A stretch of 20,077 nucleotides of DNA from assembly GCF_032854445.1 (NCBI RefSeq), contig NW_027018504.1:1-20077 (forward strand). The letters run 5' to 3'. Within the stretch, counting starts at the first letter, position 1, and each line of letters begins with the position of its first letter. Positions 9,341 to 19,216 of the stretch are shown in pieces. Position numbers and translations under genes: made by a program. The DNA is from Liolophura sinensis. Its lineage: Eukaryota; Mollusca; Polyplacophora; Chitonida; Chitonidae. A model generated the notes under the pieces. The model saw only the letters and a list, made by a program, of their open reading frames with translations, ran no database searches and had not been told where the DNA came from.

Positions 9341-9889
9341 TAGTAATGACCAGTCGCAATTGTACAGAGTACAATGTAGCCGATTTCAATTAACAAAAAG
9401 ACCAGGCAAAAATGCAAAAGTGGAAAAACTGTTCCAGTGCTGCTGGTAAGAGGCTAATCCGACGTATTTTGTGACGAGAAATCGAATGGTGCAAACCGCG
9501 TTGCTCTCCGACCAATACTTTTGGCTGTAGCGACAATTCAATGACCATTGATGTCATAATCACGTGCCCAGCAACGGCTCTTACTCCATGGAAACCAGGG
9601 ATATTTGCAATTTTTTAACAGCTGCCGATGCCTGGCCCAATTCCGAATCTTTTGGCACCTTACTAAAGTGGGTCAGTGTTCAGTTGTACTTTTTACAGCA
9701 GACTGTATCAAGTACCTTGTGTTTTTTATGTACAAATGGTGTGGTTTTTCTACACGTAGATAAAGACATTGAGATTGTCTTGGACTTAGAAGTAAGGCAA
9801 TTGCTGGGTGAGTTAAATGGGCTTAGCCCAAAGATTTCAGGTCTTCTGGGCTACCGAAGGGCACATAACTTATAGTCAAAAGTTGAATA
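9341..9889 (+). repeat. Monomer 18 = D, copy 2
   Basis: It is 549 bp with D markers CGCAATTG, GTACAATG, TTCAATGACC, GGCCCAATTCCG and TTACTAAAG. It is the intact reference for judging monomers 6 and 31. Confidence 0.93.
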
Positions 9890-10438
9890 TACTAATGACC
9901 AGTCGCGATTGTACAGAGTACAGTGTAGCCGATTTCAATTAACAAAAAGACCAGGCAAAAATGCAAAAGTGGAAAAACTGTTCCAGTGCTACTAGTAAGA
10001 GGCTAATCCGACGTATTTTGTGACGAGAAATCGAATGGTGCAATCCGCGTTGCTCTCCGACCAATACTTTTGGCTGTAGTGACAATTGAATGATCATTTA
10101 TGTCATAATCACGTGCACAGCAACGGCTCTTACTCCATGGAAACCAGGGAAATTTGCAATTTTTCAACAGCTACCGATGCCTGGCTCAATTCCAAATCTT
10201 TTGGCACTTTACTGAAGTGGGTCAGTGTTCAGTTGTACTTTTTACAGCAGACTGTATCAAGTACCTTGTGTTTTTCATATACAAATGGTCTGGTTTTTCT
10301 ACACGTAGATAAAGACATTGAGATTGTCTTGCACTTAGAAGTAAGGCAATTGCTGGGTGAGTTAAATGGGCCTAACCCAAAGATTTCAGGTCTTCTGGGC
10401 TACCGAAGGGCACATAACTTATAGTCAAAAGTTGAATA
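9890..10438 (+). repeat. Monomer 19 = E, copy 2
   Basis: It is 549 bp, type e, with GCTACTAGTAAG, AGCTACCG, GGCACTTTAC and GGCCTAACCC. Its sister K is six monomers downstream at 13182. Confidence 0.93.
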
Positions 10439-10987
10439 TAGTAATGACCAGTCGCGATTGTACAGAGTACAGTGTAGCTGAATTCAATTAACAAAAAGAC
10501 CAGGCAAAAATGCAAAAGTGGAAAAACTGTTCCAGTGCTGCTGGTAAGAGGCTAATCCGACGTATTTTGTGACGAGAAATCGAATGGTGCAATCCGCGTT
10601 GCTCTCCGACCAACACTTTTGGCTGTAGCGACAATTGAATGATCATTTATGTCATAATCACGTGCCCAGGAACGGCTCTTACTCCATGGAAACCAGGGAT
10701 ATTTGCAATTTTTTAACAGCTGCCGATGCCTGGCTCAATTCCGCATCTTTTGGCACCTTACTGAAGTGGGTCAGTGTTCAGTTGTACTTTTTACAGCAGA
10801 CTGTATCAAGTACCTTGTGTTTTTCACGTACAAATGGTGTGGTTTTTCTACACGTAGATAAAGACATTAAGATTGTCTTGCACTTAGAAGTAGGGCAATT
10901 GCTGGGTGAGTTAAATGGGCTTAGCCCAAAGATTTCAGGTCTTCTGGTCTACCGAAGGGCACATAACTTATAGTCAAAAGTTGAATA
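10439..10987 (+). repeat. Monomer 20 = F, copy 2
   Basis: It is 549 bp, type f, EcoRI site at 10480-10485, with CCCAGGAACGG, GACATTAAGATT, GTAGGGCAATT and CTGGTCTACC. Its sister L is six monomers downstream at 13731. Confidence 0.93.
10916..10928. repeat. Inverted repeat TGGGCT-T-AGCCCA, shown in monomer 20
   Basis: Six-base perfect arms around one base. It is present in C, D and F/L. It is broken in type a by AGCAAAAAG, in type e by TAACCC, in type g by ATGGACTT and in B by ATGCGCTT. In monomers 31, 32 and 34 GGCTTGGCCC shortens the arms to five bases. Confidence 0.65.
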
Positions 10988-11535
10988 TAGTAATGACCAG
11001 TCGCGATTGTACAGAGTACACTGTAGCCGATTTCAATTAACTAAAAGACCAGGTAAAATGCAAAATTGGAAAAACTGTTCCAGTGCTGCTGGTAAGAGGC
11101 TAATCCAACGTATTTTGTGACGAGAAATCGAATGGTGCAAACCGCGTTGCTCTCCGACCAATACTTTTGGCTGTAGTGACAATTGAATGATCATTTATGT
11201 CATAATCACGTGCGTAGCAACGGCTCTTACTCCATGGAAACCAGGGAAATTTGCAATTTTTCAACAGCTACCGATGCCTGGCTCAATTTCCCATCTTTTG
11301 GCACCTTACTGAAGTGGGTCAGTGTTCAGTTGTACTTTTTACAGCAGACTGTATCAAGTACCTTGTGTTTTTCACGAACAAATGGTGTGGTTTTTCTACA
11401 CGTAGATAAAGACATTGAGATTGTCTTGCACTTAGAAGTAAGGCAATTGCTGGATGAGTTAAATGGACTTAGCCCAAAGATTTGACGTCTTCTGGGCTAC
11501 CGAAGGGCACATAACTTATAGTCAAAAGTTGAATA
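10988..11535 (+). repeat. Monomer 21 = G, copy 2
   Basis: It is 548 bp, type g, with GTACACTG, ATCCAACG, GTGCGTAGC, the G-specific CAATTTCCCATC and CACGAACAAATGG. No difference from monomer 9 was seen. Confidence 0.93.
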
Positions 11536-12084
11536 TAGTAATGACCAGTCGCGATTGTACAGAGTACAGTGTAGCCGATTTCAATTAACAAAAAGACCAG
11601 GTAAAAATGCAAAATTGGAAAAACTGTTCCTGTGCTGCTGGTAAGAGGCTAATCCGACGTATTTTGTGACGAGAAATCGAATGGTGCAAACCGCGTTGCT
11701 CTCCGACCAATACTTTTGGCTGTAGTGACAATTTAATGATCATTGATGCCATAATCACGTGCGTAGCAACGGCTCTTACTCCATGGAAACCAGGGTAATT
11801 TGCAATTTGTCAACAGCTGCCGATGCCTGGCTAAATTCCGCATCTTTTGGCACCTTACGGAAGTGGGTCAGTGTTCAGTTCTACTTTTTACAGCAGACTG
11901 TATCAAGTACCTTGTGTTTTTCACATACAAATGGTGTGGTTTTTCTACACGTAGATAAAGACATTGAGATTGTCTTGGACTTAGAAGTAAGGCAATTGCT
12001 GGGTGAGTTAAATGGGCTTAGCAAAAAGATTTCAGGTCTTCTGGTCTACCGAAGGGCACATAACTTATAGTCAAAAGTTGAATA
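11536..12084 (+). repeat. Monomer 22 = H, copy 2 (mosaic)
   Basis: It is 549 bp and a mosaic of types. The left part is g-like (AAAATTGG at 11612, GTGCGTAGC at 11759-11767). The middle and right are a-like (TTTGTCAAC near 11807, AGCAAAAAG near 12020), and CTGGTCTACC at 12041 is otherwise an f marker. Private changes are CCTGTGCTG, AATTTAATG, AGGGTAATT, TTACGGAAG and CATACAAATGG. It has no full counterpart in copy 1. Confidence 0.9.
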
Positions 12085-12632
12085 TAGTAATGACCAGTCG
12101 CGATTGTACAGAGTACCCTGTAGCCGATTTCAATTAACTAAAAGACCAGGTAAAATGCAAAATTGGAAAAACTGTTCCAGTGCTGCTGGTAAGAGGCTAA
12201 TCCAACGTATTTTGTGACGAGAAATCGAATGGTGCAAACCGCGTTGCTCTCCGACCAATACTTTTGGCTGTAGTGACAATTGAATGATCATTTATGTCAT
12301 AATCACGTGCGTAGCAACGGCTCTTACTCCATGGAAACCAGGGAAATTTGCAATTTTTCAACAGCTACCGATGCCTGGCTCAATTCGGCATCTTTTGGCA
12401 CCTTACTGAAGTGGGTCAGTGTTCAGTTGTACTTTTTACAGCAGACTGTATCAAGTACCTTGTGTTTTTCACGAACAAATGGTGTGGTTTTTCTACACGT
12501 AGATAAAGACATTGAGATTGTCTTGCACTTAGAAGTAAGGCAATTGCTGGATGAGTTAAATGGACTTAGCCCAAAGATTTGACGTCTTCTGGGCTACCGA
12601 AGGGCACATAACTTATAGTCAAAAGTTGAATA
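12085..12632 (+). repeat. Monomer 23 = I, copy 2
   Basis: It is 548 bp, type g (GGTAAAATGC, ATCCAACG, GTGCGTAGC, CACGAAC, CTGGATGAG). GTACCCTG near the start and CAATTCGGCATC distinguish it from G and M. Only the right part survives in copy 1, as monomer 10. Confidence 0.93.
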
Positions 12633-13181
12633 TAGTAATGACCAGTCGCGATTGTACAGAGTACAGTGTAGCCGATTTCAATTAACAAAAAGACCAGGCA
12701 AAAATGCAAAAGTGGAAAAACTGTTCCAGTGCTGCTGGTAAGAGGCTAATCCGACGTATTTTGTGACGAGAAATCGAATGGTGCAAACCGCGTTGCTCTC
12801 CGACCAATACTTTTGGCTGTAGTGACAATTGAATGATCATTTATGTCATAATCACATGCCCAGCAACGGCTCTTACTCCATGGAAACAAGGGAAATTTGC
12901 AATTTGTCAACAGCTGCCGATGCCTGGCTCAATTCCGCATCTTTTGGCACCTTACTGAAGTGGGTCAGTGTTCAGTTGTACTTTTTACAGCAGACTGTAT
13001 CAAGTACCTTGTGTTTTTCACGTACAAGTGGTGTGGTTTTTCTACACGTAGATAAAGACATTGAGATTGTCTTGCACTTAGAAGTAAGGCAATTGCTGGG
13101 TGAGTTAAATGGGCTTAGCAAAAAGATTTCAGGTCTTCTGGGCTACCGAAGGGCACATAACTTATAGTCAAAAGTTGAATA
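12633..13181 (+). repeat. Monomer 24 = J, copy 2
   Basis: It is 549 bp, type a with the TTTCAGGTC ending. It matches monomer 11 apart from position 13067 (G; the equivalent of A at 5935). Confidence 0.93.
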
Positions 13182-13730
13182 TAGTAATGACCAGTCGCGA
13201 TTGTACAGAGTACAGTGTAGCCGATTTCAATTAACAAAAAGTCCAGGCAAAAAAGCAAAAGTGGAAAAACTGTTCCAGTGCTACTAGTAAGAGGCTAATC
13301 CGACGTATTTTGTGACGAGAAATCGAATGGTGCAATCCGCGTTGCTCTCCGACCAATACTTTTGGCTGTAGTGACAATTGAATGATCATTTATGTCATAA
13401 TCACGTGCACAGCAACGGCTCTTACTCCATGGAAACCAGGGAAATTTGCAATTTTTCAACAGCTGCCGATGCCTGGCTCAATTCCAAATCTTTTGGCACC
13501 TTACTGAAGTGGGTCAGTGTTCAGTTGTACTTTTTACAGCAGACTGTATCAAGTACCTTGTGTTTTTCATATACAAATGGTCTGGTTTTTCTACACGTAG
13601 ATAAAGACATTGAGATTGTCTTGCACTTAGAAGTAAGGCAATTGCTGGGTGAGTTAAATGGGCTTAACCCAAAGATTTCAGGTCTTCTGGGCTACCGAAG
13701 GGCACATAACTTATACTCAAAAGTTGAATA
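13182..13730 (+). repeat. Monomer 25 = K, copy 2
   Basis: It is 549 bp, type e, with K-specific AAAGTCCAGGC, CAAAAAAGC and TTATACTC. It appears identical to monomer 12. Confidence 0.93.
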
Positions 13731-14279
13731 TAGTAATGACCAGTCGCGATTGTACAGAGTACAGTGTAGCTGAATTCAATTAACAAAAAGACCAGGCAAA
13801 AATGCTAAAGTGGAAAAACTGTTCCAGTGCTGCTGGTAAGAGGCTAATCCGACGTATTTTGTGACGAGAAATCGAATGGTGCAATCCGCGTTGCTCTCCG
13901 ACCAACACTTTTGGCTGTAGCGACAATTGAATGATCATTTATGTCATAATCACGTGCCCAGGAACGGCTCTTACTCCATGGAAACCAGGGATATTTGCAA
14001 TTTTTTAACAGCTGCCGATGCCTGGCTCAATTCCGCATCTTTTGGCACCTTACTGAAGTGGGTCAGTGTTCAGTTGTACTTTTTACAGCAGACTGTATCA
14101 AGTACCTTGTGTTTTTCACGTACAAATCGTGTGGTTTTTCTACACGTAGATAAAGACATTAAGATTGTTTTGCACTTAGAAGTAAGGCAATTGCTAGGTG
14201 AGTTAAATGGGCTTAGCCCAAAGATTTCAGGTCTTCTGGTCTACCGAAGGGCACATAACTTATAGTCAAAAGTTGAATA
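13731..14279 (+). repeat. Monomer 26 = L, copy 2
   Basis: It is 549 bp, type f, EcoRI site at 13772-13777, with L-specific AATGCTAAAG and CAAATCGTG. It appears identical to monomer 13. Confidence 0.93.
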
Positions 14280-14827
14280 TACTAATGACCAGTCGCGATT
14301 GTACAGAGTACACTGTAGCCGATTTCAATTAACTAAAAGACCAGGTAAAATGCAAAATTGGAAAAACTGTTCCAGTGCTGCTGGTAAGAGGCTAATCCGA
14401 CTTATTTTGTGACGAGAAATCGAATGGTGCAAACCGCGTTGCTCTCCGACCAATACTTTTGGCTGTAGTGACAATTGAATGATCATTTATGTCATAATCA
14501 CGTGCGTAGCAACGGCTCTTACTCCATGGAAACCAGGGAAATTTGCAATTTTTCAACAGCTACCGATGCCTGGCTCAATTCCGCATCTTTTGGCACCTTA
14601 CTGAAGTGGGTCAGTGTTCAGTTGTACTTTTTACAGCAGACTGTATCAAGTACCTTGTGTTTTTCACGAACAAATGGTGTGGTTTTTCTACACCTAGATA
14701 AAGACATTGAGATTGTCTTGCACTTAGAAGTAAGGCAATTGCTGGATGAGTTAAATGGACTTAGCCCAAAGATTTGACGTCTTCTGGGCTACCGAAGGGC
14801 ACATAACTTATAGTCAAAAGTTGAATA
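14280..14827 (+). repeat. Monomer 27 = M, copy 2
   Basis: It is 548 bp, type g, with GACTTATTTTG and CACCTAGAT. Last unit of the complete HOR copy. Confidence 0.93.
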
Positions 14828-15376
14828 TAGTAATGACCAGTCGCGATTGTACAGAGTACAGTGTAGCCGATTTCAATTAACAAAAAGACCAGGCAAAAAT
14901 GCAAAAGTGGAAAAACTGTTCCAGTGCTGCTGGTAAGAGGCTAATCCGACGTATTTTGTGACGAGAAATCGAATGGTGCAAACCGCGTTGCTCTCCGACC
15001 AATACTTTTGGCTGTAGTGACAATTGAATGATCATTTATGTCATAATCACATGCCCAGCAACGGCTCTTACTCCATGGAAACAAGGGAAATTTGCAATTT
15101 GTCAACAGCTGCCGATGCCTGGCTCAATTCCGCATCTTTTGGCACCTTACTGAAGTGGGTCAGTGTTCAGTTGTACTTTTTACAGCAGACTGTATCAAGT
15201 ACCTTGTGTTTTTCACGTACAAGTGGTGTTGTTTTTCTACACGTAGATAAAGACATTGAGATTGTCTTGCACTTAGAAGTAAGGCAATTGCTGGGTGAGT
15301 TAAATGGGCTTAGCAAAAAGATTTGACGTCTTCTGGGCTACCGAAGGGCACATAACTTATAGTCAAAAGTTGAATA
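14828..15376 (+). repeat. Monomer 28 = A, copy 3
   Basis: It is 549 bp, type a with GTGTTG and TTTGACGTC. First unit of the third HOR copy, exactly 7134 bp after monomer 15. Confidence 0.93.
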
Positions 15377-15925
15377 TAGTAATGACCAGTCGCGATGGTA
15401 CATAGTACAGTGTAGCCGATTTCAATTAACAAAAAGACCAGGCAAAAATGCAAAATTGGAAAAATTGTTCCAGTGCTGCTGGTAAGAGGCTAATCCGACG
15501 TATTTTGTGACGACAAATCGAATGGTGCAAACCGCGTTGCTCTCCGACCAATACTTTTGCCTGTAGTGACAATTGAATGGTCATTTATGTCATAATCACG
15601 TGCCCAGCAACGGCTTTTATTCCATGGAAACCATGGAAATTTGCAATTTTTCAACAGCTGCCGATACCTGGCTCAATTCCGAATCTTTTGGCACCTTACT
15701 GAAGTGGGTCAGTGTTCAGTTGTACTTTTTACAGCAGACTGTATCAAGTACCTTGTGTTTTTCACGTACAAATGGTGTGGTTTTTCTACACGTAGATAAA
15801 GACATTGAGATTGTCTTGGACTTATAAGTAAGACAATTGCTGGATGAGTTAAATGCGCTTAGCCCAAAGATTTGACGTCTTCTGGGCTACCGAAGGGCAC
15901 ATAACTTATAGTCAAAAGTTGAATA
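15377..15925 (+). repeat. Monomer 29 = B, copy 3
   Basis: It is 549 bp with all B markers. T replaces C at 15616, the only substitution I found against B of copy 2. Confidence 0.93.
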
Positions 15926-16474
15926 TACTAATGACCAGTCGCGATTGTACAGAGTACAGTGTAGCCGATTTCAATTAACTAAAAGACCAGGTAAAAATGC
16001 AAAAGTGGAAAAACCGTTCCAGTGCTGCTGGTAAGAGGCTAATCCGACGTATTTTGTGACGAGAAATCGAATGGTGCAAACCGCGTTGCTCTCCGACCAA
16101 TACTTTTGCCTGTAGTGACAATTGAATGATCATTGATGTCATAATCACGTGCACAGCAACGGCTCTTACTCCATGGAAACCAGGGAAATTTGCAATTTGT
16201 CAACAGCTGCCGATGCCTGGCTCAATTCCGAATCTTTTGGCACCTTACTGAAGTGGGTCAGTGTTCAGTTGTACTTTTTACAGCAGACTGTATCAAGTAC
16301 CTTGTGTTTTTCATGTACAAATGGTGTGGTTTTTCTACACGTAGGTAAAGACATTGAGATTGTCTTGCACTTAGAAGTAAGGCAATTGCTGGGTGAGTTA
16401 AATGGGCTTAGCCCAAAGATTTCAGGTCTTCTGGGCTACCGAAGGGCACATAACTTATAGTCAAAAGTTGAATA
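15926..16474 (+). repeat. Monomer 30 = C, copy 3
   Basis: It is 549 bp with C markers ACCGTTCC, TTTTGCCTG and GTAGGTAAAG. No difference from monomer 17 was seen. Confidence 0.93.
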
Positions 16475-17024
16475 TAGTAATGACCAGTCGCAATTGTACA
16501 GAGTACAATGTAGCCGATTTCAATTAACAAAAAGACCAGGCAAAAATGCAAAAGTGGAAAAAACTGTTCCAGTGCTGCTGGTAAGAGGCTAATCCGACGT
16601 ATTTTGTGACGAGAAATCGAATGGTGCAAACCGCGTTGCTCTCCGACCAATACTTTTGGCTGTAGCGACAATTCAATGACCATTGATGTCATAATCACGT
16701 GCCCAGCAACGGCTCTTACTCCATGGAAACCAGGGATATTTGCAATTTTTTAACAGCTGCCGATGCCTGGCCCAATTCCGAATCTTTTGGCACCTTACTA
16801 AAGTGGGTCAGTGTTCAGTTGTACTTTTTACAGCAGACTGTATCAAGTACCTTGTGTTTTTTATGTACAAATGGTGTGGTTTTTCTACACGTAGATAAAG
16901 ACATTGAGATTGTCTTGGACTTAGAAGTAAAACTATTGCTGGGTGAGTTAAATGGGCTTGGCCCAAAGATTTCAGGTCTTCTGGGCTACCGAAGGGCACA
17001 TAACTTATAGTCAAAAGTTGAATA
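16475..17024 (+). repeat. Monomer 31 = D, copy 3 (right HOR edge)
   Basis: It is 550 bp. It matches D up to 16930 apart from one extra A in the run at 16558-16563. It then diverges: GTAAAACTATTG replaces GTAAGGCAATTG, and CTTGGCCC replaces CTTAGCCC. The HOR ends inside this monomer. Confidence 0.92.
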
Positions 17025-17575
17025 TAGTAATGACCAGTCGCGATTGTACAGAGTACAGTGTAGCCGATTTCAATTAACTAAAAGACCAGGTAAAAATGCA
17101 AAAGTGGAAAAACTGTTCCAGTGCTGCTGGTAAGAGGCTAATCCGACGTATTTTGTGACGAGAAATCGAATGGTGCAAACCGCGTTGCTCTCCGACCAAT
17201 ACTTTTGGCTGTAGCGACAATTGAATGATCATTTATGCCATAATCACGTGCCCAGCAACGGCTCTTACTCCATGGAAACCAGGGAAATTCGCAATTTTTC
17301 AACAGCTGCCGATGCCTGGCTCAATTCCGAATCTTTTGGCACCTTACTGAAGTGGGTCAGTGTTCAGTTGTACTTTTTACAGCAGACTGTATCAAGTACC
17401 TTGTGTTTTTCACGTACAAATGGTGTGGTTTTTCTACACGTAGATAAAGACATTGAGATTGTCTTGCACTTAGAAGTAAGGCAATTGCTGGGTGAGTTAA
17501 ATGGGCTTGGCCCAAAAGATTTCAGGTCTTCTGGGCTACCGAAGGGCACATAACTTATAGTCAAAAAGTTGAATA
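17025..17575 (+). repeat. Monomer 32 (right flank)
   Basis: It is 551 bp. It sits where E would be but lacks all type e markers. It has ACTAAAAGACC and GGTAAAAATGC like C, plus private ATTTATGCCATAATC and GAAATTCGC. Extra A residues occur in CCCAAAAGATT near 17515 and TCAAAAAGTTG near 17562. Confidence 0.93.
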
Positions 17576-18127
17576 TAGTAATGACCAGTCGCCGATTGTA
17601 CAGAGTACAGTGTAGCTGAATTCAATTAACAAAAAGACCAGGCAAAAATGCAAAAGTGGAAAAAACTGTTCCAGTGCTGCTGGTAAGAGGCTAATCCGAC
17701 GTATTTTGTGACGAGAAATCGAATGGTGCAAACCGCGTTGCTTTCCGACCAACACTATTGGCTGTAGCGACAATTGAATGATCATTTATGTCATAATCAC
17801 GTGCCCAGGAACGGCTCTTACTCCATGGAAACCAGGGATATTTGCAATTTTTTAACAGCTGCCGATGCCTGGCTCAATTCCGCATCTTTTGGCACCTTAC
17901 TGAAGTGGGTCAGTGTTCAGTTGTACTTTTCACAGCAGACTGTATCAAGTACCTTGTGTTTTTCACGTACAAATGTTGTGGGTTTTTCTATACGTAGATA
18001 AAGACATTGAGATTGTCTTGGACTTAGAAGTAAGGCAATTGCTGGGTGAGTTAAATGGGCTTAGCCCAAAGATTTCAGGTCTTCTGGGCTACCGAAGGGC
18101 ACATAACTTATAGTCAAAAGTTGAATA
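17576..18127 (+). repeat. Monomer 33 (right flank, type f-like)
   Basis: It is 552 bp. It shares the EcoRI site (17618-17623), CCAACACT, TAGCGAC, CCCAGGAACGG, GATATTTGC and TTAACAG with F and L. It differs by GTCGCCGATTG, GCTTTCCGACC, CTATTGGC, TTTTCACAGC, ATGTTGTGGG and CTATACG, and it lacks GACATTAAG. It looks like an older relative of type f outside the homogenised domain. Confidence 0.92.
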
Positions 18128-18678
18128 TAGTAATGACCAGTCGCGATTGTACAGAGTACAGTGTAGCCGATTTCAATTAACAAAAAGACCAGGCAAAAAT
18201 GCAAAAGTGGAAAAACTGTTCCATTGCTGCTGGTAAGAGGCTAATCCGACGTATTTTGTAACGATAAATTGAATGGTGCAAACCGCGTTGCTCTCCGACC
18301 AATGCTTTTGGCTGTAGCGACAATTTCAATGATCATTGATGTCATAATCACGTGCCCAGCAACGGCTCTTACTCCATGGAAACCAAGGATATTTGCAATT
18401 TTTCAACAGCTGCCGATGCCTGGCCCAATTCCGCATCTTTTGGCACCTTATAAATGTGGTTCAGTGTTTAGTTTGTAGTTTTTACAGCAGACTGTATCAA
18501 GTACCTTGTGTTTTTCATGTACAAATGGTGTGGTTTTTCAACACGTAGATAAAGACATTGAGATTGTCTTGGACTTAGAAGTAAGACAATTGCTGGGTGA
18601 GTTAAATGGGCTTGGCCCAAAGATTTCAGGTCTTCTGGGCTACCGAAGGGCACATAACTTATAGTCAAAAGTTGAATA
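18128..18678 (+). repeat. Monomer 34 (right flank, type d-like)
   Basis: It is 551 bp. It shares TTCCATTGCTG, TTTGTAACGATAAAT, CCAATGC, GATATTTGC and GGCCCAATTCCGC with the partial monomer 37, and TTATAAATGTGG with monomer 2. Private changes are AATTTCAATG, GTTTGTAGTTTTT and TTTTTCAACACG. Confidence 0.93.
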
Positions 18679-19216
18679 TAGTAATGACCAGTCGCGATTG
18701 TACAGAGTACAGTGTAGCCGGTTTCAATTATCAAAAGACCAGGTAAAAATGCAAAGTGGAAAAACTGTTCCAGTGCTGCTGGTAAGAGGCTAATCCGACG
18801 TATTTTGTGACGAGAAATCGAATGGTTCAAACCGCGTTGCTCTCCGACCAACACTTTTGGCTGTAGTGACAATTGAATGATCATTTTAGCCATAATCACG
18901 TGCACAGCAACGGCTCTTACTCCATGGAAACCAGGGAAATTTGCAATTTTTCGATGCCTGACTCAATTCCGCATCTTTTGGCACCTTACTGAAGTGGGTC
19001 AGTGTTCAGTTGTACTTTTTTACAGCAGACTGTATCAAGTACCTTGTGTTTTTCACGTACAAATGGTGTGGTTTTTCTACACGTAGATAAAGACATTGAG
19101 ATTGTCTTGCACTTAGAAGTAAGGCAATTGCTGGGTGAGTTAGATGGGCTTAGCCGAAAGATTTCAGGTCTTCTGGGCTACCGAAGGGCATATAACTTAT
19201 AGTCAAAAGTTGAATA
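18679..19216 (+). repeat. Monomer 35 (right flank, 10-bp deletion)
   Basis: At 538 bp it is the shortest complete unit. The segment AACAGCTGCC is missing at about 18952, so TTTTTC joins directly to GATGCC and the PvuII/E-box CAGCTG is lost. Other private changes are GCCGGTTTC, AATTATCAAAAG, GCAAAGTGG, ATGGTTCAAACC, TTTTAGCCATAATC, TTAGATGGGC, AGCCGAAAG and GGGCATATAAC. Confidence 0.93.

Larger units (their letters stand above)
7694..14827 (+). repeat. Higher-order repeat copy 2 (complete 13-monomer unit A-M)
   Basis: This is the only complete 13-monomer unit in the window, 7134 bp (13 x about 548.8). It is the reference for the monomer letters used here. Every monomer is 548 or 549 bp. Its J-M half repeats positions 5499-7693 and its A-D part reappears at 14828 to about 16930. 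Read by sequence type it is a-b-c-d-e-f-g-a-g-a-e-f-g, which shows internal duplication of blocks inside the HOR. Confidence 0.95.
14828..16930 (+). repeat. Higher-order repeat copy 3 (partial: A, B, C and most of D)
   Basis: Monomers 28, 29, 30 and about the first 456 bp of 31 match copy 2 A to D. By eye I found one substitution (15616, in B) and one extra A in the run at 16558-16563. After 16930 the match to copy 2 breaks: 16931, 16932, 16934 and 16960 differ within 30 bp, and the next monomer is not E. This marks the right end of the HOR domain. Confidence 0.9.

Noticed and set aside
7694-14827. The second HOR copy as a pure assembly duplication of the first
   Set aside because: Copies differ by a whole monomer (H/I hybrid), by substitutions at 5935, 7688 and 15616, and by cluster indels, and flanking monomers differ on each side. 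Duplication error is less likely than real copies, though read depth should still be checked.
16408-16698. Minus-strand open frames of about 66-145 codons spanning monomer junctions
   Set aside because: They lie opposite the repeat in the same positions in many units, change length with every indel, and show no motif or conserved start. They are by-products of a repeat with few stops in that frame.
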